A program made the translations under genes and the position numbers. The notes below the pieces were generated by a model that was not told where the DNA came from, searched no databases, and worked only from the letters and a program-made list of their open reading frames with translations. From Paenibacillus dendrobii (GTDB lineage Bacteria > Bacillota > Bacilli > Paenibacillales > Paenibacillaceae), in NCBI RefSeq assembly GCF_009807035.1, contig NZ_WUBI01000002.1:186001-250000 (forward strand): a stretch of DNA of 64,000 nt, given 5' to 3'. Positions 24,400 through 33,574 of the stretch are shown here, piece by piece; the first letter of the stretch is position 1; the number at the start of each line of letters is the position of its first letter.

Positions 24400-26773
24400 A
24401 TTAAGCGAATATATTGAGATCACAAAACCAGAATACGTCTTTTTAAAATTAAAGCCAAACAATTCTATCCGTAACAACTCAACTCACAAACTTGCTCGTG
24501 CCATATCTGGCCTATATAAAAACGTCATTGAGAACATCGACAAAAAAGAAGAGATGATGATCAAGTTTTTAGGTAAAGATTTCATCATACCAACTAAAAT
24601 TACAATCCATACGAATTCAAAAGTAAGTTACTTCATCTATATGGAACAGAAGAAAATTGAGTTTTACTTCATTGTTCCAAGCCATCAAATCATGTACATC
24701 AAGGAGAAAATAAATGATGTATGGACTCAGCTGACGGTTGAAGAAGTAACAGAACTCCCTTCCTTCAATGAGGAATCAACCAAGTTCCAGATCCTCTATA
24801 AAAACGAAGATGGAATGAGTCTTGCCACCGATAGACGCAATAACGACCTCCTTCACTCCAATCTAAACGCTATCGAAATGCTTAAGGAAGGCGATAAACT
24901 TGGTGTATTCTATAATTTCATTCCTTCTTCTCAACATGGTTGGAGATATAAACATAAGTCCACAATTGAAAAATTAAAATCTGGTAAACCTGTTGATCGT
25001 GATAAGACTGGATGGAGATACATGTTTAAATGGGGTATCTCGATCATTGATTCATTAATAAATACCTTATCTGATGCCATATCTGCAGCTGGCACAGCAA
25101 ACAAAAAATCTGATGAAAGTGGGTTTTTATCAAGTCTTATTAATTCACTTTCAGGCACAGATAAAGCGAAAGTTAGTGACAGTACACTCAGGAAAGGAAC
25201 TGCTTCCATCTTATCCACACAGATTGTGGTTATGGGAAGCAGTTCAGATCCGCTTAGACAGCGAAATACAGTCAAAAGCTTAGCGCAGAGTTTTGATACG
25301 ATTAGCGAAGATAATGAACTTATTTACAAGCCATACCGGAAAAAATTTAAATTCACTGATTATAATATCAAAGCCGAGAAAATAATGGTTGGCGATGGCG
25401 AAGCTCAGAACTTTCTTTCCCTTGCTGGGAGAGATATTTTAGAGCAATATAATTTTATTGAGAAAGTGGAGACGTTTGAAACTGAAGTACCAGAGGATCT
25501 TCGCACCGGAACAATGTGCATAGGAGAAAATGTTTACAAAGGATCAAAGCAAAAAGCTTTTTTAAGTAATGACACCGAATTTAGAAATTTACTTCTCCTA
25601 CTTATTGGCCCCACAAGAGCAGGTAAATCTAATCTAATTGCTAATTTATCAATAGATGCAATAGAGGCAGATGAATGTGTCATTATCTTTGACTTCATTG
25701 AAAACTGTGAGCTGAGCGATAGCGTTTCAAAGTTATTCCCAAAAGAAAAGGTTCTTGAAATACGTTGCGATGACTTTGAAACAATGCAAGGGTTAGGATT
25801 TAATGAAGTCGGTCAAAGTAATGATGTATTCAAACAGTATGAGAATGCCAAACGTCAAACTGCTAATACGCTTACCCTCATCAATTCCATTAATGCAAGC
25901 GATAGTCAGTTAAGTCCCAAAATGGAAAGATATTTAGAAAGCGCTAGCCTCATCGTTTTTATTAGTACGGGTAGTATTAAAGATGTGTTTGCTGTTCTGC
26001 AGAATCATAATGCGAGAATGAAATTCTTGAATAAAGTGCCCAGAAATCAGATAAACAATCTTGAAGAATATATTGATAGCTTACATGAACTAGATGAAAC
26101 AGATAAAGAAGCTTTGATTGTTGGTACAAAAACTCACTTGATCACAGGAATCATTGACCGTTTAAACATCTTAAAAAGGAACACCTACATGGAGTTAATG
26201 CTTAAAAAAGACACAAAGGATAATATTGATTTAAGTTTAGAGATGCAGAAAAACCAATTGATTGTTATTAAGATGCCACAGTCCATGTTTACGACTGACA
26301 GTGAAAAAGATATTTGCACTACGTACTGGATTACGAAAATCTGGCTTTCGCTTCAGGTTCGCGCTGACCGTATTCGAGATAAGAGTAAACGTACAAAAGT
26401 TAACCTCATCATTGATGAACTGTACCAGGTCGAGAACACTGAACGCTTCGTAACGTCAAAGCTATCTCAAATAGCAAAGTTCATCATGAAACCAATTATT
26501 AGTTGTCATTACATAAACCAATTGAAGCACATGAGAGATGAACTTCGCAGCGCAAACACATCATACATGTTATTGGCTGGTTGTGATAAAAAGAATTTTG
26601 ATGAGTTGAGAAGCGAACTCTACCCTTTTACAGATGAGGATCTGAAGAATCTGAAAAGGTATCATTCCATAAACTACGTTAAATGTGACCGAGGATATTC
26701 AAGATTTATTACTAAGCTTCCTGGAAAAGTCGAATCAAGAATAAGAAACAAAAATAAACCGTCTTGTGAGTAG
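24389..26773 (+). CDS. HerA/VirB4-like ATPase
   Basis: 794 aa. Walker A IGPTRAGKSN near residues 406-415 and Walker B NLIIDELYQ near 672-680. The N-terminal 370 residues form a separate domain. This layout fits VirB4/TraC-type conjugative ATPases or HerA/FtsK-type DNA pumps. It is in one operon with two small membrane proteins, as in reduced type IV secretion modules. No relaxase is seen in the window. Confidence 0.75.
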   Translation: MALKLSEYIEITKPEYVFLKLKPNNSIRNNSTHKLARAISGLYKNVIENIDKKEEMMIKFLGKDFIIPTKITIHTNSKVSYFIYMEQKKIEFYFIVPSHQIMYIKEKINDVWTQLTVEEVTELPSFNEESTKFQILYKNEDGMSLATDRRNNDLLHSNLNAIEMLKEGDKLGVFYNFIPSSQHGWRYKHKSTIEKLKSGKPVDRDKTGWRYMFKWGISIIDSLINTLSDAISAAGTANKKSDESGFLSSLINSLSGTDKAKVSDSTLRKGTASILSTQIVVMGSSSDPLRQRNTVKSLAQSFDTISEDNELIYKPYRKKFKFTDYNIKAEKIMVGDGEAQNFLSLAGRDILEQYNFIEKVETFETEVPEDLRTGTMCIGENVYKGSKQKAFLSNDTEFRNLLLLLIGPTRAGKSNLIANLSIDAIEADECVIIFDFIENCELSDSVSKLFPKEKVLEIRCDDFETMQGLGFNEVGQSNDVFKQYENAKRQTANTLTLINSINASDSQLSPKMERYLESASLIVFISTGSIKDVFAVLQNHNARMKFLNKVPRNQINNLEEYIDSLHELDETDKEALIVGTKTHLITGIIDRLNILKRNTYMELMLKKDTKDNIDLSLEMQKNQLIVIKMPQSMFTTDSEKDICTTYWITKIWLSLQVRADRIRDKSKRTKVNLIIDELYQVENTERFVTSKLSQIAKFIMKPIISCHYINQLKHMRDELRSANTSYMLLAGCDKKNFDELRSELYPFTDEDLKNLKRYHSINYVKCDRGYSRFITKLPGKVESRIRNKNKPSCE

Positions 26774-26784
26774 GCGGTTTATTT
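26752..26784. terminator. Bidirectional terminator
   Basis: 10-bp arms AAATAAACCG (26752-26761) and CGGTTTATTT (26775-26784) between the converging ATPase and uvrX operons. A and T tracts lie on both sides. Confidence 0.75.
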
Positions 26785-27150
26785 ATCAAAAAGTTTATCA
26801 ATTACAATCCCTAAATAATTTGCTAATGATACCTCAGTGTCAAATTTCACTTTGCTCCATAATAATGTGATTTGGTGCTTATAATTCCTACACGAATAAT
26901 CTGCAATTAATCGATCATCATGTTTTGTTTGTTCTATAATTTTAATACCTTTGATTCGCATTTCGTTTTTTACCTCATAAATATCTTTCGTTACTAGATC
27001 CTGAATTTCTTCTAATTTAATACTATAAACACGAGACATTTTCAAACTGCTTTCCTTCATCTTTTTCTTGTCTAATTCCAATACGTCAAGAAGATAGGGC
27101 AATTCTAAATACCTCTTTACGATTTTCAAGTCTTCCTCAGTTTGTCTCAT
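26779..27150 (-). CDS. Hypothetical third gene of the uvrX operon
   Basis: 123 aa, ATG with SD AAAGG. Lysine-rich helical N-terminus. Probably co-regulated by SOS with uvrX. It ends in the shared terminator. Confidence 0.55.
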   Translation of the reverse strand: MRQTEEDLKIVKRYLELPYLLDVLELDKKKMKESSLKMSRVYSIKLEEIQDLVTKDIYEVKNEMRIKGIKIIEQTKHDDRLIADYSCRNYKHQITLLWSKVKFDTEVSLANYLGIVIDKLFDK

Positions 27151-27163
27151 CCTTTAACCTCGT

Positions 27164-27499
27164 TCATTGAACTTTCACTGAAATAATCTCGTTGAAATCC
27201 ACCCATTCAAACCCACAATCACTCTCAACCTTAAACTTCCTCTGGATTTGACTTACACTTGTTACAACTCCATTCACTTCGGAATACTCGTACTCTCCAA
27301 AAATAATCACCGATATACTTTCATGTTCGCTCAAAGAAAGGTTTATGTTTTGAAAAATTAGTTCCCACTCATCTTCATGAATTATCGGTTTAGTTTTCTT
27401 TTTGTGAAGCTTTTGATTCTCAATGATCCGCTCCCTATGTTGAGGTAACATCATACGACTCGACTCCCATATGCCGTTCCCCTGCAGCTTTTTACTCAT
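27164..27499 (-). CDS. YolD-like protein
   Basis: 111 aa with the YolD domain pattern (RMMLPQHRERI, then a beta-rich half ending VDFNEIISVKV). It overlaps uvrX by four bases. YolD-like proteins are usually encoded beside Y-family polymerases in Bacillales phages and plasmids. A second copy is at 57060-57314. Confidence 0.75.
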   Translation of the reverse strand: MSKKLQGNGIWESSRMMLPQHRERIIENQKLHKKKTKPIIHEDEWELIFQNINLSLSEHESISVIIFGEYEYSEVNGVVTSVSQIQRKFKVESDCGFEWVDFNEIISVKVQ

Positions 27500-28752
27500 C
27501 TGTAATGACCTCCTATTTTAGCTGCTCTATCCATCGCCTGCCCCGCACTCGTTAGTGAACTAGCTCTTAAAATGGATATTTCTCCGAAACGATCTTTTAT
27601 CTCGTCCATAACCCTGTCGACTGCCCGTAAGTGCTCCTTACTGTTCTCGAAAATAGATATCTGATAAGTGTTTGAATCACTTAAATCAGATAGTGATACA
27701 CCTACTCGCCTTACAGGTAGTCCGTTCCAATTCTGATAAAAGAGCCGCTTAGCTATCGCAAATACTTCTTGTGTAATATTTGTTGGATCTGGCAATTTCA
27801 TTTGACGGTGAAACCCTGTTCTTATGTCAAAGTCAGCTCCCGATATACCAACAGATACAACAGAACCGTGATACCCCTTTTGCCTAGCTCTACGACAAAC
27901 CTCCGTACTAATGTCTAATAATACAACTTCTATATCCCTAGCTTCTGAATAGTCACGAGGAAGCGTCATACCGTTTCCTATTTCACGTTGTTGATTGTGT
28001 GTAGTTAATGTTACTGGAGAGTCATCAAGGCCATTCGCAACCCGCCATATAACTTCACCATTTACTCCCCATTTCTTTCTTAGTTTGGATAATGGAGTAT
28101 TTGCTAAGTCACCTATTGTTATAATCCCCATTTTATAAAGATGCTTCTCCATCCTGGAGCCAATGCCCCACATCTTACGGATTGGCTGTTTCCATATGAA
28201 ATTACTTAATTCATCTTTTCGGAGGTAATAAACTCCACCATCAATTTTTTTCGCAATCATGTCGCAGCAGAGCTTACTCAATATCTTGTTTTCTCCAATA
28301 CCTGCTCTCGCATAAATGCCTGTTTCATTATAAATCTTCTGTTGAATTTGTTTAGCCATATCAACCGCATTATCGGCAAACAAATGCATTGAATTGGTCA
28401 AGTCTGCAAACATTTCGTCAATGCTGTAGCACTCTACAAGGTCTGTAAATGACTCAACAATCTGTGTTATATGGGAAGATACCTCAATGTATTCTTGCAT
28501 GTGTGGCTGGACTACAACTGCTTCTGGACACTTCTGAAGAGCTTGCCATAATACTTCTCCCGTTTCCACACCGAACGATTTTGCAATAGGACAAGCAGCT
28601 AAAATAATACCCGATCTTCTCGATGGATCTCCAGCAACAACCAGAGGTTCATTTTTATATTTTGGCACTTTTGCCTTTTCAACACTGGCATAGAAACTTT
28701 GCATGTCAATTAACATAACAGTTCTTGGTTTCTTCAACATGCCATCATTCAT
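27496..28752 (-). CDS. uvrX: UvrX-type Y-family DNA polymerase
   Basis: 418 aa. Translesion polymerase: DMQSFYASVE at about 16-25 and YSIDEMF near 110 carry the metal ligands, with the little-finger domain in the C-terminal half. Size matches SPbeta UvrX. Two LexA-type boxes precede it, so expression should follow DNA damage. Confidence 0.88.
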   Translation of the reverse strand: MNDGMLKKPRTVMLIDMQSFYASVEKAKVPKYKNEPLVVAGDPSRRSGIILAACPIAKSFGVETGEVLWQALQKCPEAVVVQPHMQEYIEVSSHITQIVESFTDLVECYSIDEMFADLTNSMHLFADNAVDMAKQIQQKIYNETGIYARAGIGENKILSKLCCDMIAKKIDGGVYYLRKDELSNFIWKQPIRKMWGIGSRMEKHLYKMGIITIGDLANTPLSKLRKKWGVNGEVIWRVANGLDDSPVTLTTHNQQREIGNGMTLPRDYSEARDIEVVLLDISTEVCRRARQKGYHGSVVSVGISGADFDIRTGFHRQMKLPDPTNITQEVFAIAKRLFYQNWNGLPVRRVGVSLSDLSDSNTYQISIFENSKEHLRAVDRVMDEIKDRFGEISILRASSLTSAGQAMDRAAKIGGHYR

Positions 28753-28768
28753 CCCCTCAACAAAAATA

Positions 28769-28810
28769 AGAACATCCGTTTGTATATATTATATACCGAA
28801 CAGACGTTCT
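28769..28810. promoter_or_regulatory. Two LexA/SOS boxes in the uvrX promoter
   Basis: AGAACATCCGTTTG (28769-28782) and CGAACAGACGTTCT (28797-28810) fit the Bacillus consensus CGAAC-N4-GTTYG. They flank an AT-rich -10-like TATATTATATA. This gives SOS control of uvrX and perhaps of the divergent gene at 28899. Confidence 0.75.
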
Positions 28811-28898
28811 TTATGCAAGAGGTATTTTATTACTTCACAGGAGGGTATATGTATAAGCTTGTCGAATTGATCCGTATTACATAAAAAGGAGTTTAGAA

Positions 28899-29387
28899 AT
28901 GAAGGACAAATTAAAGGGATTAGTGCTTGGTTTGGCAATTGGGACAATGTTAACAGGAGCAACAGCATTTGCAGCAAATGGAACCACAAATATTAAAGTT
29001 GCCATTCAGAAATTAGGTATTTATGTTGATGGAACAAAAAAGACTTCAGCTGACGCAATAATTTATAATGGAACGACTTATGTACCAGCACGATCAGTTA
29101 GCAATGCAATAGGCAAAGAAATTGGGTTGGTTAACGGTGACCTATATATTGGAAAGCAACCCAAAATGACAATAACCGAATCTCAAGCAATTAGTTTGGT
29201 TAAGAAAAAATATGGAGTTAGTTCACCTAAGCTTCATGTTGAAGTCGATCATCTTGAAGGCAACTCTTATGTAGTCCATGTTTATGAAGTAGTTATTGAT
29301 GATGTTAAGTCTGGCGAAGGTCACACTGCAACTTATGGATGGTATTACGTAGATAAATCATCTGGTGCAATAACATCGATGTTTTAA
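28899..29387 (+). CDS. Secreted stalk-domain (copper amine oxidase N-like) protein
   Basis: 162 aa, ATG with SD AAAGGAG. Signal peptide at residues 1-26 (lysines, then GLVLGLAIGTML, cut near AFA-A). Residues about 40-75 carry GTTYVPARSVSNAIG, the hallmark of the copper-amine-oxidase-type stalk domain common in Paenibacillus. The C-terminus resembles PepSY. Likely host-derived surface cargo. Confidence 0.75.
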   Translation: MKDKLKGLVLGLAIGTMLTGATAFAANGTTNIKVAIQKLGIYVDGTKKTSADAIIYNGTTYVPARSVSNAIGKEIGLVNGDLYIGKQPKMTITESQAISLVKKKYGVSSPKLHVEVDHLEGNSYVVHVYEVVIDDVKSGEGHTATYGWYYVDKSSGAITSMF

Positions 29388-29393
29388 CGAATT

Positions 29394-29427
29394 AATAAGA
29401 GACCTCATAAATATGTGGTCTCTTATT
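29394..29427 (+). terminator. Hairpin terminator
   Basis: 11-bp arms AATAAGAGACC (29394-29404) and GGTCTCTTATT (29417-29427) right after the stalk-domain gene. Confidence 0.7.
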
Positions 29428-29494
29428 TGGTTTCTTATGAAAGATTCCTTTTATCTATTCTCACATATCATTTTTTTAAGGAGTTAATTAGTCA

Positions 29495-30178
29495 ATGTTA
29501 ATGATACGAATAATCCATTCTAATTCTGTTGTTCAGTTCGAAATGTTAAACGATTATGCAGAGGAAATGGAAGAATTAATCAAGTCCAAATCCACGAAAT
29601 ATCTGGAACGTTTAAAAGAACTATCTAATAAATACAGTGAAGATGAACAAGATGATTTCTGGTATTATAACAGAGAACGCCTAACTCAATTTCACGTTGA
29701 TTATCCTAACTTACTACGTTCTTCTATATTAATATCTGCAATTTCTGAATTAGAAAACGTACTTAAAAAAATCAAACAAGAACTAATAAATTATTCGATC
29801 TTAGATCCTGAAGACTTTACCAAAAAGAACAAGGAAGAAAAGGGAAGTTCTATCGAAAAAACACTAAAAATATTCTGCGATAAACTTTCTATTGGGCTAA
29901 TTTCTGAATTAGATTCATGGAACGAAGTAAGATTTTTAATTGATATCAGAAATAGAGTGACACATAGTGTCGGGCAAGTTCATCCTATTGAACAAGAGAG
30001 ACTTTATAATCTTCTGAGTTTAATGGAGGAGTCTGATGATAGAACGATAAGACTCAGTCCCTATCATGAATTAATATTTTTAGAAAATTCATCAACCTTT
30101 ATTATCAATTCTTGTTTGAAACTTTTAAAGAGTATTACAGAGAGCGTATTAACAACCGTTGCTGTATCTAAAAATTAA
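29495..30178 (+). CDS. HEPN-like protein
   Basis: 227 aa, all-helical. RNRVTH near residue 153 matches the RxxxxH motif of HEPN domains, many of which are RNases in toxin and defence systems. No clear antitoxin is adjacent. SD AAGGAG. It could also be a non-catalytic DUF4145-type HEPN. Confidence 0.5.
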   Translation: MLMIRIIHSNSVVQFEMLNDYAEEMEELIKSKSTKYLERLKELSNKYSEDEQDDFWYYNRERLTQFHVDYPNLLRSSILISAISELENVLKKIKQELINYSILDPEDFTKKNKEEKGSSIEKTLKIFCDKLSIGLISELDSWNEVRFLIDIRNRVTHSVGQVHPIEQERLYNLLSLMEESDDRTIRLSPYHELIFLENSSTFIINSCLKLLKSITESVLTTVAVSKN

Positions 30179-30182
30179 CTAC

Positions 30183-30211
30183 AAGGCTACAGTAATTGTA
30201 GCCTTTTTTTT
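30183..30211 (+). terminator. Rho-independent terminator
   Basis: 9-bp arms AAGGCTACA and TGTAGCCTT with loop GTAAT, followed by a run of T. Clear + strand terminator for the HEPN-like gene. Confidence 0.88.
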
Positions 30212-30234
30212 ATTCAGAAAATCAAATATGTATT

Positions 30235-30447
30235 TCATACTAATTCAGTACCATAGTAAACGTATGTATTGTCATCATTTTTCTTAAATTTAGTAATTGC
30301 AGAATAATCAGAATATCCTCTCTTAGCCAAATCGATACCAACATGATAAAAATAATCTTCATCATCAATCTGGAGCAGAATTTTCTGTAATGAATCATTT
30401 TCATTAATATCTTTTGTATCTCCATCGTAAACTAATTTCTCGATCAC
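30235..30447 (-). CDS. Hypothetical acidic protein
   Basis: About 70 aa. GTG 30447 is chosen after SD AAGGGAGAG; a one-mismatch stem-loop is at 30470-30487. Contains YFYHVGIDLAKRGYSDYSAI. No family recognised. Confidence 0.5.
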   Translation of the reverse strand: MIEKLVYDGDTKDINENDSLQKILLQIDDEDYFYHVGIDLAKRGYSDYSAITKFKKNDDNTYVYYGTELV

Positions 30448-30486
30448 GGTTAAACACTCTCCCTTTTTCATCAAACACGCATTTCA

Positions 30487-30933
30487 TCACAATTTATAAA
30501 GTGTTACCCTATAATCACAGAAAGTCTCTTCTATGATCCCTTTCACTACATCCCAATCCCCATTTGCTAAACCGCAGCCGATATTAAATGGTAATGCAAC
30601 ACTCAGACCACGCTTTTGAGCTTCATTTTTCAGTGTAGTTAGAGATTCCTTAAGTGCCTCATAATCTGTATATCTAAGCTTCCGTCTCCCATAGTTCAAC
30701 TGACCAAATAAGTTGGAAATATATTTATCTCCAGTTTTAACAATGTGACACTTACCTAATAAATCGTGTGGATCGTAGTTATTGCAAAACTGCTTATAGG
30801 ATGGATATAGATTTGAATATTTGTCTCTTAGTAATTTGGCTACACCAGATCCCATAACACCTTGGCAATTTACTTGATGTCCTATGATATCTTCAGATGC
30901 ATCAAGTAAATTACCTTTAATTATCTTAATCAT
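30487..30933 (-). CDS. Macro-domain protein
   Basis: 148 aa from ATG 30933 (SD AGAGGAG). Starts MIKIIKGNLLDA and has HQVNCQGVMGSGVA plus ALPFNIGCGLANGDW, the ADP-ribose binding loops of Poa1p-like macro domains. Such proteins hydrolyse ADP-ribose derivatives such as ADP-ribose-1-phosphate. In phages this may reverse ADP-ribosylation or recycle tRNA-splicing products beside RNA ligase. Confidence 0.85.
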   Translation of the reverse strand: MIKIIKGNLLDASEDIIGHQVNCQGVMGSGVAKLLRDKYSNLYPSYKQFCNNYDPHDLLGKCHIVKTGDKYISNLFGQLNYGRRKLRYTDYEALKESLTTLKNEAQKRGLSVALPFNIGCGLANGDWDVVKGIIEETFCDYRVTLYKL

Positions 30934-30946
30934 TTTTTCATCTCCT

Positions 30947-31303
30947 CTATAGTAATCTCGACCAATAAACAGCATCCATATGAAGGGAATCTATCGTGGG
31001 TGTCTCTGCGTATGTATCATTTTCATCACCAAGTTGATGTTCAGCATTATCGAAACGGTAAAATTCCATTTGATCAAGAGTTGAATTACTCAGCAAAATT
31101 GGAGACGAAGCATTTCTACATAGATCATAGTCACTACGCTCTTCATTGATTATTCTATTCACTTCTTTTTGAGCGTCCTCGATGTGATCTCGAAGAAATA
31201 GAAACGCTCCTTGAGCAGTCGGCTCTCCACTATACTTAATGCCTAGCGCCACTTCGACACCTTCAATTGCCTTTCTTTGCTTTTCTGACATTGGTTTTAT
31301 CAT
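30947..31303 (-). CDS. Hypothetical protein
   Basis: 118 aa, SD AAAGGGTGG. The N-terminal SEKQRKAIEGVEVALGIKYSG resembles a small helical DUF common in Bacillus phages that binds nothing known. Function unassigned. Confidence 0.55.
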   Translation of the reverse strand: MIKPMSEKQRKAIEGVEVALGIKYSGEPTAQGAFLFLRDHIEDAQKEVNRIINEERSDYDLCRNASSPILLSNSTLDQMEFYRFDNAEHQLGDENDTYAETPTIDSLHMDAVYWSRLL

Positions 31304-31339
31304 AATCCACCCTTTCTATTTCTTTATGAAACGTGCCTT

Positions 31340-31618
31340 TTACTGAATCAAGATTTTTAATTTTTCAAGATGTTTATTATACTCTTCTTGTCTATCCTCT
31401 GATATATATACAACATCCTCCGACCATTCTTTTAGTAAATCTGGGAGTTTTGCAGTATAAAGTGAATTACAATAGATATGCTCACCTTTTATAACGTAAG
31501 TAGTTTGTTTATTTCCCCCATAAAAATAATTCAAGGTGTCCTTTAGCTCTTCAGTATAAAAATTCGATTCAATTACATCAAAAGAGTCTAATTCCCGTAT
31601 TACAATATAGAACATCAT
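31340..31618 (-). CDS. Hypothetical protein
   Basis: About 92 aa from ATG 31618 with SD AGAGAGG, and stem-loop 31638-31655 upstream. Beta-alpha pattern. No family recognised. Confidence 0.5.
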   Translation of the reverse strand: MMFYIVIRELDSFDVIESNFYTEELKDTLNYFYGGNKQTTYVIKGEHIYCNSLYTAKLPDLLKEWSEDVVYISEDRQEEYNKHLEKLKILIQ

Positions 31619-31651
31619 CGTCACCTCTCTAGTTTCAATAAAATAGACCTT

Positions 31652-32329
31652 TCATCCCAACACTCCAAACAATACATCTAATTCATAATCGTACTGTGGT
31701 TTCAACGTATACAGTCTCTTACCTGACTGTCTTGCATAACGAACACAATTACCCGTGCCACCCTTCGTTCCATCCCACGCAGCAACAATTGTCAGACTTT
31801 GATCGACCATATATTCATTGCGCTTCTGCATCTTAGCTACATGGTATTCACCTACAATAACACCATCCACTTTATAATCTGCTAACTCGTCCACATATAC
31901 AACTTCATCAGCCATATCGAGCATCTTCTTGTACCATATCTGAGTTTCACGATCATTCCATTTAGAAGCCTGATTCTTGAACGGTACGGCAACGATATTT
32001 TTAATGTTTGGGTAATATGTCTTTTTAAGTCTTCGCACAGTCCAGAATGCTATTTGATCAAAACCAATAGCGCCACCTGAAATGAATCGCTCAATTCCTT
32101 CATCTTCAATCAAGTCAATCAATACAGGCTCAAGTTTGCTATGTATGTATTTAGACTGAACATCTGATAGACTGTAGCAATTGCCGAGTTTATTGGGTCG
32201 ATGACCCGTGAAGCAAACCGTCTTACGTTCAAGCTTTTCTTTTAGTTGTTCTTGTTTGTGCCGTTCTTCTATTCTTCGCTTTAAATCTTCTCTTCCTTCT
32301 GGCGTATTGAGTTTGGCGAAGTCCACCAT
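31652..32329 (-). CDS. SLOG-family (DUF1273/YpsA-like) protein
   Basis: 225 aa. TGHRPNKLG near residue 41 and SGGAIGFDQIAFW near 85 are the nucleotide-binding loops of the YpsA/DUF1273 SLOG family. SPbeta carries a homologue (YoqJ). SLOG proteins bind nucleotide-derived ligands, so a role in sensing or countering a signal is possible. Confidence 0.78.
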   Translation of the reverse strand: MVDFAKLNTPEGREDLKRRIEERHKQEQLKEKLERKTVCFTGHRPNKLGNCYSLSDVQSKYIHSKLEPVLIDLIEDEGIERFISGGAIGFDQIAFWTVRRLKKTYYPNIKNIVAVPFKNQASKWNDRETQIWYKKMLDMADEVVYVDELADYKVDGVIVGEYHVAKMQKRNEYMVDQSLTIVAAWDGTKGGTGNCVRYARQSGKRLYTLKPQYDYELDVLFGVLG

Positions 32330-32372
32330 TAATCTTCAATTCCCCCTTCTAAATGAAACAACCCTTTTATCC

Positions 32373-32516
32373 TTACTTTTGTCCATTTAGTAATTGTGCG
32401 ACTTTATCTGCGCATTCTTTATCATAGAACGATGCGACTAACAAATCTTGATTATCATGATCGTAGAAATCTCCGTCTTTCTCATAAAGCTCAATTATTC
32501 CATTTCGATCATCCAA
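32373..32516 (-). CDS. 47-aa acidic protein
   Basis: TTG 32516 lies nine bases after SD AAAGGAG. Ends QLLNGQK. Coordinates may be off by one. Function unknown. Confidence 0.45.
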   Translation of the reverse strand: MDDRNGIIELYEKDGDFYDHDNQDLLVASFYDKECADKVAQLLNGQK

Positions 32517-32583
32517 TTGCTTTAACTCCTTTCTTAATCAAAAAACTCTTTTAAAGGAACTCTTCCTTAAACTTAAAATTAAT

Positions 32584-32775
32584 TCAATATGTATATTCTC
32601 CTGTTTCTTTTTGAGTAAGCAACTCTCCGTTAAGTCTTTTGAATTTTTTATCTTTCCGTTCTTTATTGATGCTTATGTTGCTAATATCGCATTTCATTAG
32701 GTTGTTCTTAATCAACGTCAGCATTGCATCAATCAGTGCTTCTTTTTCTGCTTTGGTGTAATCAAGTTTCTCCAG
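32584..32775 (-). CDS. 63-aa basic protein with CTG start
   Basis: SD GGAGG (32784-32788) lies eight bases before CTG 32775. An in-frame stop precedes it and no conventional start exists near the SD. Helical, lysine-rich. Transcribed from the promoter at 32825-32865. Confidence 0.55.
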   Translation of the reverse strand: MEKLDYTKAEKEALIDAMLTLIKNNLMKCDISNISINKERKDKKFKRLNGELLTQKETGEYTY

Positions 32776-32824
32776 TATTCAACCCTCCTTATTAATAATG
32801 GTGGTAAATAACTCCATTGAAGTC

Positions 32825-32865
32825 ATTATACCACCAACATATTTATATGTATATATTTATTTTAT
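32825..32865 (-). promoter_or_regulatory. Promoter with AT-rich element
   Basis: On the - strand AAAATAAATATA (32852-32865) runs into TATACA, then 17 bp and TATAAT (32825-32830). The same order occurs at 57836-57875 and, with an 18-bp gap, 62062-62104. Confidence 0.65.
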
Positions 32866-32869
32866 AAAA

Positions 32870-33538
32870 CTACTCATTTAGTTTCCAATCGTATTTTTCA
32901 CCACGCTCTGTTAATTGAATGAATTCGATTGGTGCACCAGCGTCATCTACATAAATAAGCTTACCATTGGCTTCTGTCGTTCTAAGTAAATCTTTATACT
33001 CAGACCACTTAACTTCCTCTGTCGTTTTAATACAATCTGGATTGTTTTCTTTAACATATTGGACAAATAATTCATCGTCTTTGGCCTTTGCCGGTTCTTT
33101 GCCATTGATCAAAATTACTGGGGATTGCACTTTACTGGTCAAGTTTCTATACGGTAATTTAATTGTCTTGCTTAATTTCTTTTCTTTCTTATTTTTTGCC
33201 TTCAGCTCTTCGTTCTCTGACTTCTCTTGTTCAAGTGTTTTCTTGTGCCATAAGTGCAAATGTTCTTTGAAGAATGTAATATCATCTTTATCTTTTTTAG
33301 TTGCTTCCTGCTTCCATTGTTCCAACTTCTCAATCTTAGCCTTTAATACCTCAATGTTACTATTCGCTACTTTCTCAACCTCTGCAGCTTTAACTTCTTT
33401 TTCGTGGATCTTCTCATCTGCCCAGACAGCCAACTCAAGAGTGGTAATTTTCCAGGTTGGATCTTGATGTAACTGATATGTATCGTCTTGCTCATCAATA
33501 ATGTTCTCAATTTCATTTTGAAAATTATAAGCGTTCAT
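32870..33538 (-). CDS. Gam-like host-nuclease inhibitor
   Basis: 222 aa. A coiled-coil middle is followed by TIKLPYRNLTSKVQSPVI and VKWSEYKDLL, the pattern of the phage Gam family that binds DNA ends and blocks host exonucleases. The C-terminal 40 residues are extra. Fits a phage that protects linear DNA or recombination intermediates. Confidence 0.65.
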   Translation of the reverse strand: MNAYNFQNEIENIIDEQDDTYQLHQDPTWKITTLELAVWADEKIHEKEVKAAEVEKVANSNIEVLKAKIEKLEQWKQEATKKDKDDITFFKEHLHLWHKKTLEQEKSENEELKAKNKKEKKLSKTIKLPYRNLTSKVQSPVILINGKEPAKAKDDELFVQYVKENNPDCIKTTEEVKWSEYKDLLRTTEANGKLIYVDDAGAPIEFIQLTERGEKYDWKLNE

Positions 33539-33574
33539 TTATTCAATCTCCTCTAATATGTATTTGGATAAAAG

